Origin: Mesorhizobium sp. J8 | GTDB taxonomy: Bacteria; Pseudomonadota; Alphaproteobacteria; Rhizobiales; Rhizobiaceae | Assembly (NCBI RefSeq): GCF_016591715.1 | Contig: NZ_AP024109.1 | Location: forward strand, 3,224,001-3,288,000 | Direction: 5' to 3' | Length of the DNA: 64,000 nt | Shown here: positions 26,436 through 34,506 of the stretch, one piece after another | Numbering within the stretch: the stretch's first letter is position 1 | How the letters are laid out: each line of letters opens with the position of its first letter | Translations under genes and position numbers: made by a program | Notes under the pieces: model-generated | What the model was told of the DNA's origin: nothing | What the model saw: the letters and a program-made list of their open reading frames with translations, nothing else | Database searches by the model: none

Positions 26436-27200
26436 TTAGCGACTGACCGCTTCGTGGTCGTAACGTTCCCAGCCTTTCGGGCCGAGATGCTCCTGCGGCA
26501 TGAAGCGCATCTTATAATTCATCTTGCGCGAGCCGTTGACCCAGTAGCCGAGATAGACGTGGGGCAGACCCATCGCCTTGGCGCGGGCGATGTGATCGAG
26601 GATCATGAAAGTGCCAAGCGAGCGGTCCTCGAAGTCTGGACTGAAGTAGGAATAGACCATCGACAGACCATCGGCCATCTTGTCGGTGAGCGCGACGGCT
26701 ATTAGCTCGCCATGGCCCTTGCCGGTGATGAAAGTGTCGGGGCCGCGACGCCGGTATTCGATGATCTTGGTGTCGACATGCGTGTCTTCCACCATCATCG
26801 CATAGTCGAGCACGGTCATGTCCGACATGCCGCCACGACGGTGGCGGGCATCCAGGTAGGCGCGGAAGAGCGAATATTGCTCGGTCGAGGGCTGTGCGTC
26901 ATGCATGGCCCCGACGAGGTCGGCATTGCGCTGGACGACGCGGCGCATGTTGCGGCTGGGATCGAATTCCTGCGCCAGGATGCGCACCGAGACACAGGCG
27001 CGGCACGATTCGCAGGCTGGGCGGTAAGCGATGTTCTGCGAGCGCCGGAAGCCGCCTTGCGTGAGCAGGTCGTTCATCTCCGGCGCCTTGTCACCGACAA
27101 GGTGCGTGAACACCTTGCGCTCGAACTGTCCCTCCAGATAGGGGCATGGTGACGGCGCGGTCAGGAAGAACTGCGGCGACTGGGTCGGATGCTGCGTCAT
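26436..27200 (-). CDS. bpt: Aspartate/glutamate leucyltransferase Bpt (254 aa)
   Basis: Bpt transfers leucine from Leu-tRNA to proteins with N-terminal Asp or Glu, producing a substrate for ClpS-ClpAP (bacterial N-degron pathway). Conserved features are [17 protein letters not shown] near the N-terminus and the Cys cluster [16 protein letters not shown] (residues about 58-73). The GNAT-like core includes [26 protein letters not shown]. Length is typical. It is a single-gene unit. Confidence 0.93.
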   Translation of the reverse strand: MTQHPTQSPQFFLTAPSPCPYLEGQFERKVFTHLVGDKAPEMNDLLTQGGFRRSQNIAYRPACESCRACVSVRILAQEFDPSRNMRRVVQRNADLVGAMHDAQPSTEQYSLFRAYLDARHRRGGMSDMTVLDYAMMVEDTHVDTKIIEYRRRGPDTFITGKGHGELIAVALTDKMADGLSMVYSYFSPDFEDRSLGTFMILDHIARAKAMGLPHVYLGYWVNGSRKMNYKMRFMPQEHLGPKGWERYDHEAVSR

Positions 27201-27360
27201 CTAATCTTGGAAACGCTCCTGCGAATCGCCCTACCTTTGGCCCGGCCAGCGAAAATTTCAACAGGATTGTGCTGACGCGACGGCCTGGACCTGTTCATAT
27301 TTTAGCGCGGGCGGCGCGGCGGTTTGATCGCCCGGCCCCTCGACACCGTCAGAGACACCG

Positions 27361-27831
27361 TCAGATATCGGTCCGGGTGACCACGGTGCCGAGCAAAAGA
27401 TCATGCAGCGTGCGCTTGCGGTCGGAGAACAGCGTGACCAGGAGCACCAGCGGCGTCAGGATGACGTTGCCGGCCCAGAACAGCACCGAGTGAACCACGG
27501 CAGTCATGCCGTCGATGCGGCTGCCGTCGAGCTTCTCCAGGCGGATGCCCATGATCTTCATGCCGGTCGTCGCCTGGTCGCGGCTGCCCAGCGTGTTCCA
27601 GATGTAGAGGATGGCGACCATCGGCAACAGCACCGAAAACAGCGCCCAGCCGAGCCCGAAGGTCAACAGCCCGAGAATGGCGACCAGGATGGCGAAGGGA
27701 ATGGTCAGCAGCGCGACGAAGAAATAATCGAGCAGGAAGGCAAAGATACGCCTCGTCCGGACCCCACGATAGGCGCGGGTATCCTCGAATCTGGTGGTGA
27801 TGATCTCGCCGTCCAATACGCGTGCGTTCAT
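27361..27831 (-). CDS. RDD family membrane protein (156 aa)
   Basis: The RDD domain is defined by Arg-Asp-Asp-type residues in helix 1: RRIFAFLLDYFFVALLTIPF shows the Arg and Asp. Three hydrophobic helices are visible (about 30-65, 70-95, 115-135), and TTGMKIMGIRLEK is the usual conserved loop. Some RDD proteins have been implicated in Na+ transport or osmotic response, but most are uncharacterised. It is transcribed separately from bpt. Confidence 0.88.
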   Translation of the reverse strand: MNARVLDGEIITTRFEDTRAYRGVRTRRIFAFLLDYFFVALLTIPFAILVAILGLLTFGLGWALFSVLLPMVAILYIWNTLGSRDQATTGMKIMGIRLEKLDGSRIDGMTAVVHSVLFWAGNVILTPLVLLVTLFSDRKRTLHDLLLGTVVTRTDI

Positions 27832-27938
27832 GTCCGTTCCTCGATCGCGGCATCCTTGTGAAGGGATACTGCCGACCTCTCAAATGGTGAGAGCGGCCCG
27901 GAATTCAAGGAACACGCCGTCGGCGGACCGGCGCGACG

Positions 27939-28727
27939 TCAGAAAATGCCGGGGCAAAGCCTATAGCGGACCCGCCCGAGATAGTCGCGATATTCCTGCG
28001 TCAGCGCCAGGATACGTTCCTCGCGCAGGATGCGATGGATCTGGAACAGGGTGATGATTGCATAGACGGTGAAATTGTAGACCGAGAAGCTCGACAGCAG
28101 GAAAAGGATGTGTCCCGACAGGTAGCCGGCATAGATCGGATGGCGAACGAAGCGGTAAGCGCCGCCGGTGACGACGCCGCGATTGGCGGGCAGGATGGCG
28201 AAGGAACGGCCGAGCGACATCTTGCCCCAAATCACCAGCCATAGCGCCAGGAACTGCAGGGGCGCCGCGATATAAAGCGGGAGGATGGCGATGCCGTCCT
28301 GGAGCGAGACGAAGCCCGAGCCGAAACCGGCTGTGAGCGAGATGAATACCGTGAAAGGACTCCAGTCGCGGACAATCGGCCGCCGCGCCAAAAGCAGCCA
28401 GATGAAAGTCAGCGCATCTGAGATCATGAGCAGCAGGATGTTCAGCCGGCCCGGATCGACGACCAGATGGCGCGCGCCGCGATAGACGAAGATCGCGGCG
28501 ACCAGCAATGCTATGAACCGGAACAGGCCCTCGCGCAGGTCAGTGATGGCTCCGCTGCTTCGTAGTCCGGACCAAAATCCCGTTTCCGCGCCAGTCAGCG
28601 CATCACTTTTGGAAATCGCCAACTCTGTTACCCCAATGGTCCCCTCAGTCAGACCTTTGCACGCAAGGGCTTGCCGTTGCGTTAAGGTTTCGCCCGCTTT
28701 TGGCCGTTTCTGGTCGGTTCGCGTCAT
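27939..28727 (-). CDS. Isoprenylcysteine/phospholipid methyltransferase-like membrane protein (262 aa)
   Basis: The C-terminal third has the ICMT/PEMT family pattern GGAYRFVRHPIYAGYLSGHILF followed by REERILA and a Y-R-D-YLGRVRYRLCPGIF ending, which forms the SAM and lipid-headgroup pocket. Five or so hydrophobic helices precede it. The lipid or protein substrate is unknown. The N-terminal 70 residues are hydrophilic and start assignment is uncertain; ATG 28727 is used because GGA lies shortly before it, while a longer frame begins at 28799. Confidence 0.7.
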   Translation of the reverse strand: MTRTDQKRPKAGETLTQRQALACKGLTEGTIGVTELAISKSDALTGAETGFWSGLRSSGAITDLREGLFRFIALLVAAIFVYRGARHLVVDPGRLNILLLMISDALTFIWLLLARRPIVRDWSPFTVFISLTAGFGSGFVSLQDGIAILPLYIAAPLQFLALWLVIWGKMSLGRSFAILPANRGVVTGGAYRFVRHPIYAGYLSGHILFLLSSFSVYNFTVYAIITLFQIHRILREERILALTQEYRDYLGRVRYRLCPGIF

Positions 28728-28816
28728 TCCGGGAATATCCGGACAACGTGTTGCCTGTTGAACATGACATTCTTCCCGGTCTAGCTTGCTGCGGCGCACA
28801 ACGAGGGACGGGGGAC

Positions 28817-30205
28817 ATGGACTACGACATGCTGGTCATCGGCAGCGGCCCTTCGGGGCGCCGCGCCGCGGTGCAATCGGCCAAGCTCGGCAAGTCGGTG
28901 CTGGTGGTCGACAGAGGGCGGCGCTTGGGCGGCGTCTCGGTGCATACTGGCACCATTCCGTCCAAGACACTGCGCGAGACGGTGCTCAACCTCTCGGGCT
29001 GGCGCGAACGCGGCTTCTACGGGCGCGGCTACCGGGTCAAGCAGGACATTTCGATCTCGGATCTGGTCGAGCGGCTGCACAAGACGCTCGACCACGAAGT
29101 CGAGGTGCTGCAGCACCAGTTCATGCGCAACACGGTGAGGAGCGCGCGCGCCGCGGTAAAATTCCTTACGCCGAACAAGGTCAGCCTGACCGCCGACAAT
29201 GGCGACTACAGCGAGGTCGGCTTCGCCAACGCGCTGATAGCCGTCGGCACCAGGCCGCACCGCCCGGCCGACGTGCCCTTCGACAAGAAGCGCGTTTTCG
29301 ACAGCGACGAGATGCTGGAGCTCCACCATCTGCCGCGCACGCTGACGGTAATCGGCGCCGGCGTCATCGGCGTCGAATATGCCACCATCTTTTCCGCGCT
29401 CGACGTGCCAGTGACACTGGTCGAGCCGCGCAACACCATTCTCGACTTTATCGATCGCGAGATCGTCGACGACTTCATCCACCAGATGCGCGACCGCGGC
29501 ATGACCATCCGGCTGGGCAGCACGGTGAAGGAGATCGCCTCGAAGCCTGACCATGCCGAGGTGACGCTTGCCGATGGCCGTACCATCCGCTCCGAGATGG
29601 TGCTCTACGCCGCCGGCCGCACCGGCAATGTCGCCAGCCTCGGCCTCGACATGATCGGCATCGAGGCCGATGCCAGAGGCCGCATCAAGGTCGACCCGCA
29701 CACCTTTCAGACCAGCGTGCCGAACATCTACGCGTCCGGCGACGTCATCGGCTTCCCGAGCCTTGCCTCGACCTCGATGGAGCAGGGGCGGGTGGCGGCC
29801 TGCCACGCCTTCGGCGTCAACCTGCCGCCGCCGCCCGAGAGCTTTCCATACGGCATCTACGCCGTGCCGGAGATCTCGACGGTCGGTCTGTCGGAAGAGC
29901 AGGTGCGCGAGAGCGGCGCTGCTTATGAGGTCGGCCTGGCGCGTTTTCGCGAGACCTCGCGCGGCCACATCATGGGCGTCTCAAGCGGGTTCCTGAAGCT
30001 GTTGTTCTCCGTCGAGACGCGCCGCCTGCTCGGCGCCCACATCGTCGGCGAGGGCGCCACCGAGCTCATCCATATCGGCCAGGCGGTGATCAATCTCGGC
30101 GGCACGGTCGACTTCTTCGTCAACAACACCTTCAACTATCCGACGCTGGCGGAAGCCTACAAGATTGCGGGTTTGGACGCCTGGAACCGGATGGGGCAGG
30201 GGTGA
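28817..30205 (+). CDS. sthA: Si-specific soluble NAD(P)+ transhydrogenase (462 aa)
   Basis: SthA equilibrates NADPH and NADH in the cytosol. It belongs to the flavoprotein disulfide-reductase family but lacks the redox disulfide: the position reads SVHTGTIPSKTLRE instead of C-x4-C, which is diagnostic. The FAD-binding loop is VIGSGPSGRRAA (residues 7-18), the NAD(P) loop is VIGAGVIGVEYA (about 180-191), and the C-terminal dimerisation domain ends NTFNYPTLAEAYKIA. The ATG at 28817 has GGGGAC upstream. It is divergent from the ICMT-like gene. Confidence 0.93.
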   Translation: MDYDMLVIGSGPSGRRAAVQSAKLGKSVLVVDRGRRLGGVSVHTGTIPSKTLRETVLNLSGWRERGFYGRGYRVKQDISISDLVERLHKTLDHEVEVLQHQFMRNTVRSARAAVKFLTPNKVSLTADNGDYSEVGFANALIAVGTRPHRPADVPFDKKRVFDSDEMLELHHLPRTLTVIGAGVIGVEYATIFSALDVPVTLVEPRNTILDFIDREIVDDFIHQMRDRGMTIRLGSTVKEIASKPDHAEVTLADGRTIRSEMVLYAAGRTGNVASLGLDMIGIEADARGRIKVDPHTFQTSVPNIYASGDVIGFPSLASTSMEQGRVAACHAFGVNLPPPPESFPYGIYAVPEISTVGLSEEQVRESGAAYEVGLARFRETSRGHIMGVSSGFLKLLFSVETRRLLGAHIVGEGATELIHIGQAVINLGGTVDFFVNNTFNYPTLAEAYKIAGLDAWNRMGQG

Positions 30206-30388
30206 GGGCTTTTCACGGGAGGTTGCTCGGGTCGCCTCCCCAACGCGTGGCTGGATCATGCTCCAGTGCTGGTATTGCGACAGTCGACCGGGTGGCGGCA
30301 ACGCCGGTCGTTACCGGGTGGCCACGAGCCGCTTTTTGAGAATGGTCCCGACCCGTTGACTGCGGCGCCGGAGCCCGCTTGGCCGGGG

Positions 30389-31060
30389 TCAGGCGATCGC
30401 CATAGGACCCGCCAGCCATTGCCGCACGATCGCGGCGTCCGCATCGCCGAATTCATGACCCGAGGCGACGATGCGCGCGTCGACCTCGGCGCGGCGTTCG
30501 CTGAACAGCGTCACAAGGGCATGGGCGAAGGGGCCATAGGTCTGGTCGGCGGCGCCGGCGATGATCAGCACGCGCGTTCCCCGGAGGTCGGTCTTCGGCG
30601 ACGGGTCGAGCACCGGCATTGCCCGCAGGAGCGCCGCCTGCCGGACAAGGCCGGGATGGAGCAGCATCAGGCTGGAGACCACATTGGCGCCGTTCGAATA
30701 GCCAAGGAAGGTCGCACGCTTTAGGTCGAGCCCATGTCGGCGCGCGGCTTCCGTCGCAAACCGGGCGTAGGCGGCCGTCTCGGCATGGATGCTGGCCTGC
30801 TCGAAACTGGTCGGCGTGATTCGCTCGAACCAGCGAAATCCGTCCTCTTGCGGGACGCGGCCGCGCGCTGCGACGACCACCGAACGGGGCGCAATCCGCC
30901 TCGCCAGCGGCAGCATCGTCGTCTCGTCGACACCGGATCCATGCAGCACGAACAGGCACTCGCCGCTCGCGTTCGCGGGCCTGAGCAGACGGTAGGGAAA
31001 GTTGAGATCCTCGCGCAGGACGCTGTTTTCGTCGCTATATTCGGAAGCGCTCATATCCAT
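30389..31060 (-). CDS. Phospholipase/carboxylesterase-family alpha/beta hydrolase (223 aa)
   Basis: A compact serine esterase with oxyanion segment LFVLHGSGVDETTMLPLA, nucleophile elbow GYSNGA (Ser122), acid in AGAADQTYGPF and His in ASGHEFGDAD. This is the arrangement of the carboxylesterase 2/phospholipase family (YpfH/EstB-like). Substrate unknown. Two ATGs occur close together at 31060 and 31054; the first is used here. No same-strand partner is adjacent. Confidence 0.83.
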   Translation of the reverse strand: MDMSASEYSDENSVLREDLNFPYRLLRPANASGECLFVLHGSGVDETTMLPLARRIAPRSVVVAARGRVPQEDGFRWFERITPTSFEQASIHAETAAYARFATEAARRHGLDLKRATFLGYSNGANVVSSLMLLHPGLVRQAALLRAMPVLDPSPKTDLRGTRVLIIAGAADQTYGPFAHALVTLFSERRAEVDARIVASGHEFGDADAAIVRQWLAGPMAIA

Positions 31061-31252
31061 TTGATTCCATGAGAGATTTGTTGATTTGCCGGCTTCAAAA
31101 CGGAATATTTTCGCGCTCCGCGAAAGTTGATTGAACCAGGCGCATTTCAGTCCGTTTCTGCGCCGATACACTCCCTATGAGAGGAATCGAAGCGGTGCGC
31201 CCCGGGGGTCGCATTGCTGGCTATGAACAACCAGCTTTGAGGCCTTTTGTCG

Positions 31253-32440
31253 ATGACCACCCCTGTCCCTAACGATCGCGGCAAGCGAGTCGGAGAGCGT
31301 GACACACGCATCGACGTGCTGCGCGCGCTCGCGCTGCTCACCATTTTTATCGACCATGTGCCGGGTACGGTCTTCGAGAACTGGACCTACAAGAATTTCG
31401 GCTTTTCCGATGCGGCCGAAGCTTTCGTGCTGATTTCCGGGATCTCGGTGGCGCTGGCCTACGGCACGAAGTTCAAGCCGGGCGGCCGATTGCTCGCAAC
31501 CTTGAAGATGTGGCGGCGCGCCGGCGTGCTCTATATCTCGCACATTGTCATCACGATGGTGGTGATCGCGCTGTTTTGCGCCGCTGCGCTGTTCGCGCAC
31601 CGTCCGGAAATGCTGTCGATGATCAACATCGAGCCGTTGATGAAGAACACGCCGCAGGTGCTGCTCGGCATCGTCATGCTTGGACACCAGCTCGGCTACA
31701 ACAACATCCTGCCGGTCTATGCGGCATTGCTTCTGGCTGCGCCCGCTTTCGTCCTGTTCGTCAGCTATCGGCCGGTGCCGGCGCTGATCGTGTCCGGCCT
31801 GCTCTGGCTCGTCGCCGGCATCTGGCAGATCGCGCCGCCGAACTATCCCGAGCCCGGCCTCTGGTTCCTCAACCCGCTATCCTGGCAGTTCCTGTTCAAC
31901 ATCGGCCTTGCCGCCATGCTGCATGTGAAGCGCGGCGGGCGGATTCCGGTCAATCCGTGGTTGCTTGGCGCCGCAGGCATCTATGTGATCGGCGCGGCGA
32001 TCTGGGTGCACAGCCCGCTCTGGGGCCAGATCACCTGGTTCAACCTGCCGGTGGTCATCGGCGGCTTCGACAAGACCTTCCTGTCGCTGCCGCGGCTCTT
32101 GCACATCCTGTCGGTCACCTATCTGATCGTGGCGCTGCCGGCGGTCTCCAACGTCTTCCGCGTACGGCCCGACAACCCTCTGGCGATCCTGGGCAAGCGC
32201 TCGCTGCCGGTCTTCATCGCCGGCACGCTGCTGGCCATGGCGGCGCAGGTGCTGAAGCTGATCAACCCGGGCGGCCTTGCCTACGACACGCTGCTGATCG
32301 CGGCCGGAATCGCCATGCAGCTCGCGCTCGCGCTCTATCTCGAATGGCTTGCCGGCCTCGGCCCGTCCCGCGCCAAGCCGGTGCGCGAGGAGCCTGCGCG
32401 CGCGCCATTCGGCGCGCAGCCGGTCAGGGTGGGCTACTGA
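31253..32440 (+). CDS. OpgC-family membrane protein (395 aa)
   Basis: OpgC proteins add succinyl groups to osmoregulated periplasmic glucans in Rhodobacter and relatives. The family signature is seen at the N-terminus: RDTRIDVLRALALLTIFIDHVPG and the FGFSDAAEAFVLISGISVALAYG block with conserved Asp/His and Glu. About ten membrane helices fill the remainder. The start is ATG 31253 with TGAGG upstream; an in-frame TTG at 31247 is less likely. It is a single gene; whether it succinylates cyclic glucan here is inference. Confidence 0.85.
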   Translation: MTTPVPNDRGKRVGERDTRIDVLRALALLTIFIDHVPGTVFENWTYKNFGFSDAAEAFVLISGISVALAYGTKFKPGGRLLATLKMWRRAGVLYISHIVITMVVIALFCAAALFAHRPEMLSMINIEPLMKNTPQVLLGIVMLGHQLGYNNILPVYAALLLAAPAFVLFVSYRPVPALIVSGLLWLVAGIWQIAPPNYPEPGLWFLNPLSWQFLFNIGLAAMLHVKRGGRIPVNPWLLGAAGIYVIGAAIWVHSPLWGQITWFNLPVVIGGFDKTFLSLPRLLHILSVTYLIVALPAVSNVFRVRPDNPLAILGKRSLPVFIAGTLLAMAAQVLKLINPGGLAYDTLLIAAGIAMQLALALYLEWLAGLGPSRAKPVREEPARAPFGAQPVRVGY

Positions 32441-32494
32441 CCGCAGCGCCAAGGACAGGTGCCGGCGTATCCGCGCGGAGCTATCTGAGCTTGC

Positions 32495-33574
32495 TCAGGC
32501 TTTCGGGGCTGGACCGGTCGAGCCTCTGACGATGAACTCGACGCCCATCGTCTCGCGGCGCACCGCGCCGTCATTGTCGAGGATCATGCGCGCGGCGCGA
32601 CGGCCGATCTCGGTGATCGGCTGGGCAATCGTTGTCAGCGGCGGCGTGGACAGCGCGCCGTCCGGCACGCCGTCGAAACCGACGATCGAGACATCGCCGG
32701 GAACATTGAGACCTCGCGCCTTCAGCCAGTCGATGGCGATCAGGGCCATGCGGTCCGACATCGCCAGGATGGCGGTTGGCCTTTCACCCTTGGCGAAGAT
32801 CGCCTCGAGGCCGGCCCTGGTGCTTTTTTCCTCGTTCTCGGTCTCATAGACCGGGATAGTCGCCGTATCGATGCCGAAGCGGGAAAGCTCCTCGAAATAG
32901 CCGGCAAGGCGATCGCGCGTGCCGGTATAGACGGCGCTGCGCACCACTTCCGGCGTGGCGAAGCCGGTGCGATCGTCGGCGAAGCCGAGTGACAGGACTG
33001 CGAAGCGGCGATGGCCAAGCTCGGCGAGGTGGCGCGCGGCGAGCCGCGCGCCGGCGACATTGTCGACGCCGATCGCCGATACGGTCTCGTCCTGGAAGCC
33101 GAGCTCCAGCGCGACGAAGGGCAGCTTGCGCTCGCGTGTCAGGTCGACAAGCCGCGAGCCGCCTTCGATGCAGAACAGCACAAAACCGTCGACGAGCGCG
33201 CTCTGAATATTCCAGGCGAGCTTTTCCTGATTGGCGGCCGATACCAGCGCGATGCCCGCTCCGGTGGCGTCGCAGGCTTCGGAAATGCCGGCCATCATCA
33301 CGCGCGCGAACGGATCGTCGAAGAAGTAGGAGAGGGGTTCGGTGGTGGCAACGCCGATGGCGTTGACCTTGCCGGCGCGCAGCAGTCGGCCTTTCGGGTC
33401 CGGGCCGGCATAGCCCATCTGCTCCGCGACCGCCTTGACCCGCTCGCGCACTTCGGCGCGCACGATCTCGGGCCGGCTGAAAACATTCGAGGCCGTGCCG
33501 TGTGAGACGCCGGCGGCCTTGGCGATGTCGGCCAGCCTGATCGGTCTTGCCTGGCCTTCGAGGAGTGATGCCAT
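32495..33574 (-). CDS. LacI-family repressor divergent from two tandem small genes (359 aa)
   Basis: The N-terminal HTH reads IRLADIAKAAGVSHGTASNVFSR with the hinge helix YAGPDPKGRLLRAGK. The periplasmic-binding-protein-like effector domain follows from about residue 68 (AIGVATTEPLSYFF) and includes VDGFVLFCIEGG. Such domains usually bind a sugar or small metabolite. GGAGGAA lies 7 nt before the ATG. Three near-identical TTGGATCGATTCAA-type operators lie in or beyond its divergent promoter region, so it likely regulates itself and the two small genes at 33747 and 33948. No sugar transport or catabolic operon is adjacent, which is unusual for LacI regulators. Confidence 0.9.
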   Translation of the reverse strand: MASLLEGQARPIRLADIAKAAGVSHGTASNVFSRPEIVRAEVRERVKAVAEQMGYAGPDPKGRLLRAGKVNAIGVATTEPLSYFFDDPFARVMMAGISEACDATGAGIALVSAANQEKLAWNIQSALVDGFVLFCIEGGSRLVDLTRERKLPFVALELGFQDETVSAIGVDNVAGARLAARHLAELGHRRFAVLSLGFADDRTGFATPEVVRSAVYTGTRDRLAGYFEELSRFGIDTATIPVYETENEEKSTRAGLEAIFAKGERPTAILAMSDRMALIAIDWLKARGLNVPGDVSIVGFDGVPDGALSTPPLTTIAQPITEIGRRAARMILDNDGAVRRETMGVEFIVRGSTGPAPKA

Positions 33575-33644
33575 GTCGTTCCTCCGAATCCGGTCACGCG
33601 ACGAACATGACCGCTGAATTGCCGCCGGTCATCTAACATTTTTG

Positions 33645-33658
33645 TTGGATCGATTCAA
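33645..33658. promoter_or_regulatory. LacI-type operator 1
   Basis: TTGGATCGATTCAA is a near-perfect palindrome with the central CG typical of LacI-family sites. It lies between the repressor start (33574) and the -35 element of the divergent promoter, so it may mediate autoregulation. Confidence 0.85.
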
Positions 33659-33665
33659 ATTTCGC

Positions 33666-33693
33666 TTGACGTCAGGTGATCGAGGAGTATAAT
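33666..33693 (+). promoter_or_regulatory. Consensus sigma70 promoter of the small-protein genes
   Basis: TTGACG (33666-33671), a 16-nt spacer and TATAAT (33688-33693) form the best sigma70 promoter in the window. Transcription would begin near 33700, inside operator 2, leaving a leader of about 45 nt before the ATG at 33747. A strong promoter with a blocking operator suggests tight repression and high output on release. Confidence 0.8.
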
Positions 33694-33707
33694 TTGAATC
33701 GGTCCAA
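33694..33707. promoter_or_regulatory. LacI-type operator 2
   Basis: TTGAATCGGTCCAA abuts the -10 box and covers the predicted start of transcription. It matches operator 1 in reverse orientation except for one base (TTGGACCGATTCAA on the other strand). Binding here would block RNA polymerase. Confidence 0.85.
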
Positions 33708-33746
33708 GTTCTGCTCCACGGGGAGTGGCTTTGACAGGAGGGTGCC

Positions 33747-33890
33747 ATGCATCCGGTGAGCTATTTGTTCGAGGACGTCTACCGCAACGACTGGGGTATC
33801 ATCTCGGCCGCTGTCAGCGAGAAGCGGAGAGGCAGGTTGGGTCCGTGGCGCCGCGAGCCGCGCTTTCTCGTGGAGCGCAAGCGCAGCTGA
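33747..33890 (+). CDS. Small protein A of a tandem paralogous pair (47 aa)
   Basis: The frame starts at ATG 33747 behind AGGAGG. It begins MHPVSYLFEDVYRNDWGI and has a basic Arg-rich tail ending LVERKRS. The first 18 residues align with small protein B: MHP, LF, D, YRN and WGI are identical. The shared block looks like a short amphipathic helix with an invariant Tyr and Trp. No membrane segment, signal or known family is recognised. Its promoter carries LacI-type operators 1 and 2. Function unknown; a regulator, signalling peptide or structural small protein are all possible. Confidence 0.75.
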   Translation: MHPVSYLFEDVYRNDWGIISAAVSEKRRGRLGPWRREPRFLVERKRS

Positions 33891-33917
33891 ACTGCCGCTC
33901 TTTTCCGCATCTATGTG

Positions 33918-33931
33918 TTGGATCGATTCAA
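33918..33931. promoter_or_regulatory. LacI-type operator 3, between the two small genes
   Basis: TTGGATCGATTCAA is identical to operator 1. It lies in the 57-bp gap between the two small genes, just before the GAGGAG ribosome binding site of the second. It could gate a second promoter or act as a roadblock to transcription from the first. Confidence 0.85.
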
Positions 33932-33947
33932 TACGAGGAGAACAGCC

Positions 33948-34094
33948 ATGCATCCGATCGGTCATCTGTTTCAGGACATCTACCGCAACTATTGGGGCAT
34001 CACACCAGGAACCGAGCAGCCCGAACGGCGCCGCGCCAACGACCTGCTGGCGCGCAAGCACAAGCGGCGCGCCATTGAAAGTCGTCGGAAATAA
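33948..34094 (+). CDS. Small protein B of a tandem paralogous pair (48 aa)
   Basis: The frame starts at ATG 33948 with GAGGAG 8 nt upstream. It begins MHPIGHLFQDIYRNYWGI and ends with a strongly basic helix (ARKHKRRAIESRRK). The N-terminal block is shared with small protein A, but the C-terminal tails diverge apart from being basic, so this is a duplicated pair under separate operators. No known family is recognised. It ends two bases before the convergent DUF423 stop. Confidence 0.75.
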   Translation: MHPIGHLFQDIYRNYWGITPGTEQPERRRANDLLARKHKRRAIESRRK

Positions 34095-34095
34095 C

Positions 34096-34470
34096 CTACG
34101 GCCGCGGGCGCCACAGCGTCGAGACGGCGATCGCCACCCAGCCGGCGATCAGCAGGGTGCCGCCGATCGGCGCCGACATTGGAAACAGCCGCGAACCGAG
34201 GAAGTCGCGGGCGAGCAGATCGCCGCAGAACAGGAGCAGTCCCGCGAGCAGGACGAGGCCGGCAATTCTGAGGCAGCGGTTGCCGCCGGCGAGGCCGATG
34301 GCCAGGAAGGCCGGCGCATGCATCAGCAGGAAATTGGCCGCGGTGCCGGTGAAGGCGCCGCCGCGATGCGCGGCCGCTGCCGACAGCGCCACGCCGGCCG
34401 CGCCGACGAGGCCGGCTGCCAGCACGAGGATCCGGCTCCCGCCGTTTGATACTTGCCCGGTAAGGCTCAC
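34096..34470 (-). CDS. DUF423 family membrane protein (124 aa)
   Basis: Four hydrophobic helices and the family blocks AAGLVGAAGVALSAAAAHRGG, MHAPAFLAIGLAGG and LFCGDLLARDFLGSRLFPMSAPIGG identify DUF423 (YwdK/YgdD-like). The function is unknown. The start is GTG 34470 with CGGAG upstream. It is convergent with the small paralogous genes and lies just after the MFS gene on the same strand, with a gap of 36 bp. Confidence 0.85.
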   Translation of the reverse strand: MSLTGQVSNGGSRILVLAAGLVGAAGVALSAAAAHRGGAFTGTAANFLLMHAPAFLAIGLAGGNRCLRIAGLVLLAGLLLFCGDLLARDFLGSRLFPMSAPIGGTLLIAGWVAIAVSTLWRPRP

Positions 34471-34506
34471 CTGGATGCTCCGTGCTGCGGTTGGGCGAGG
34501 CGTCCG

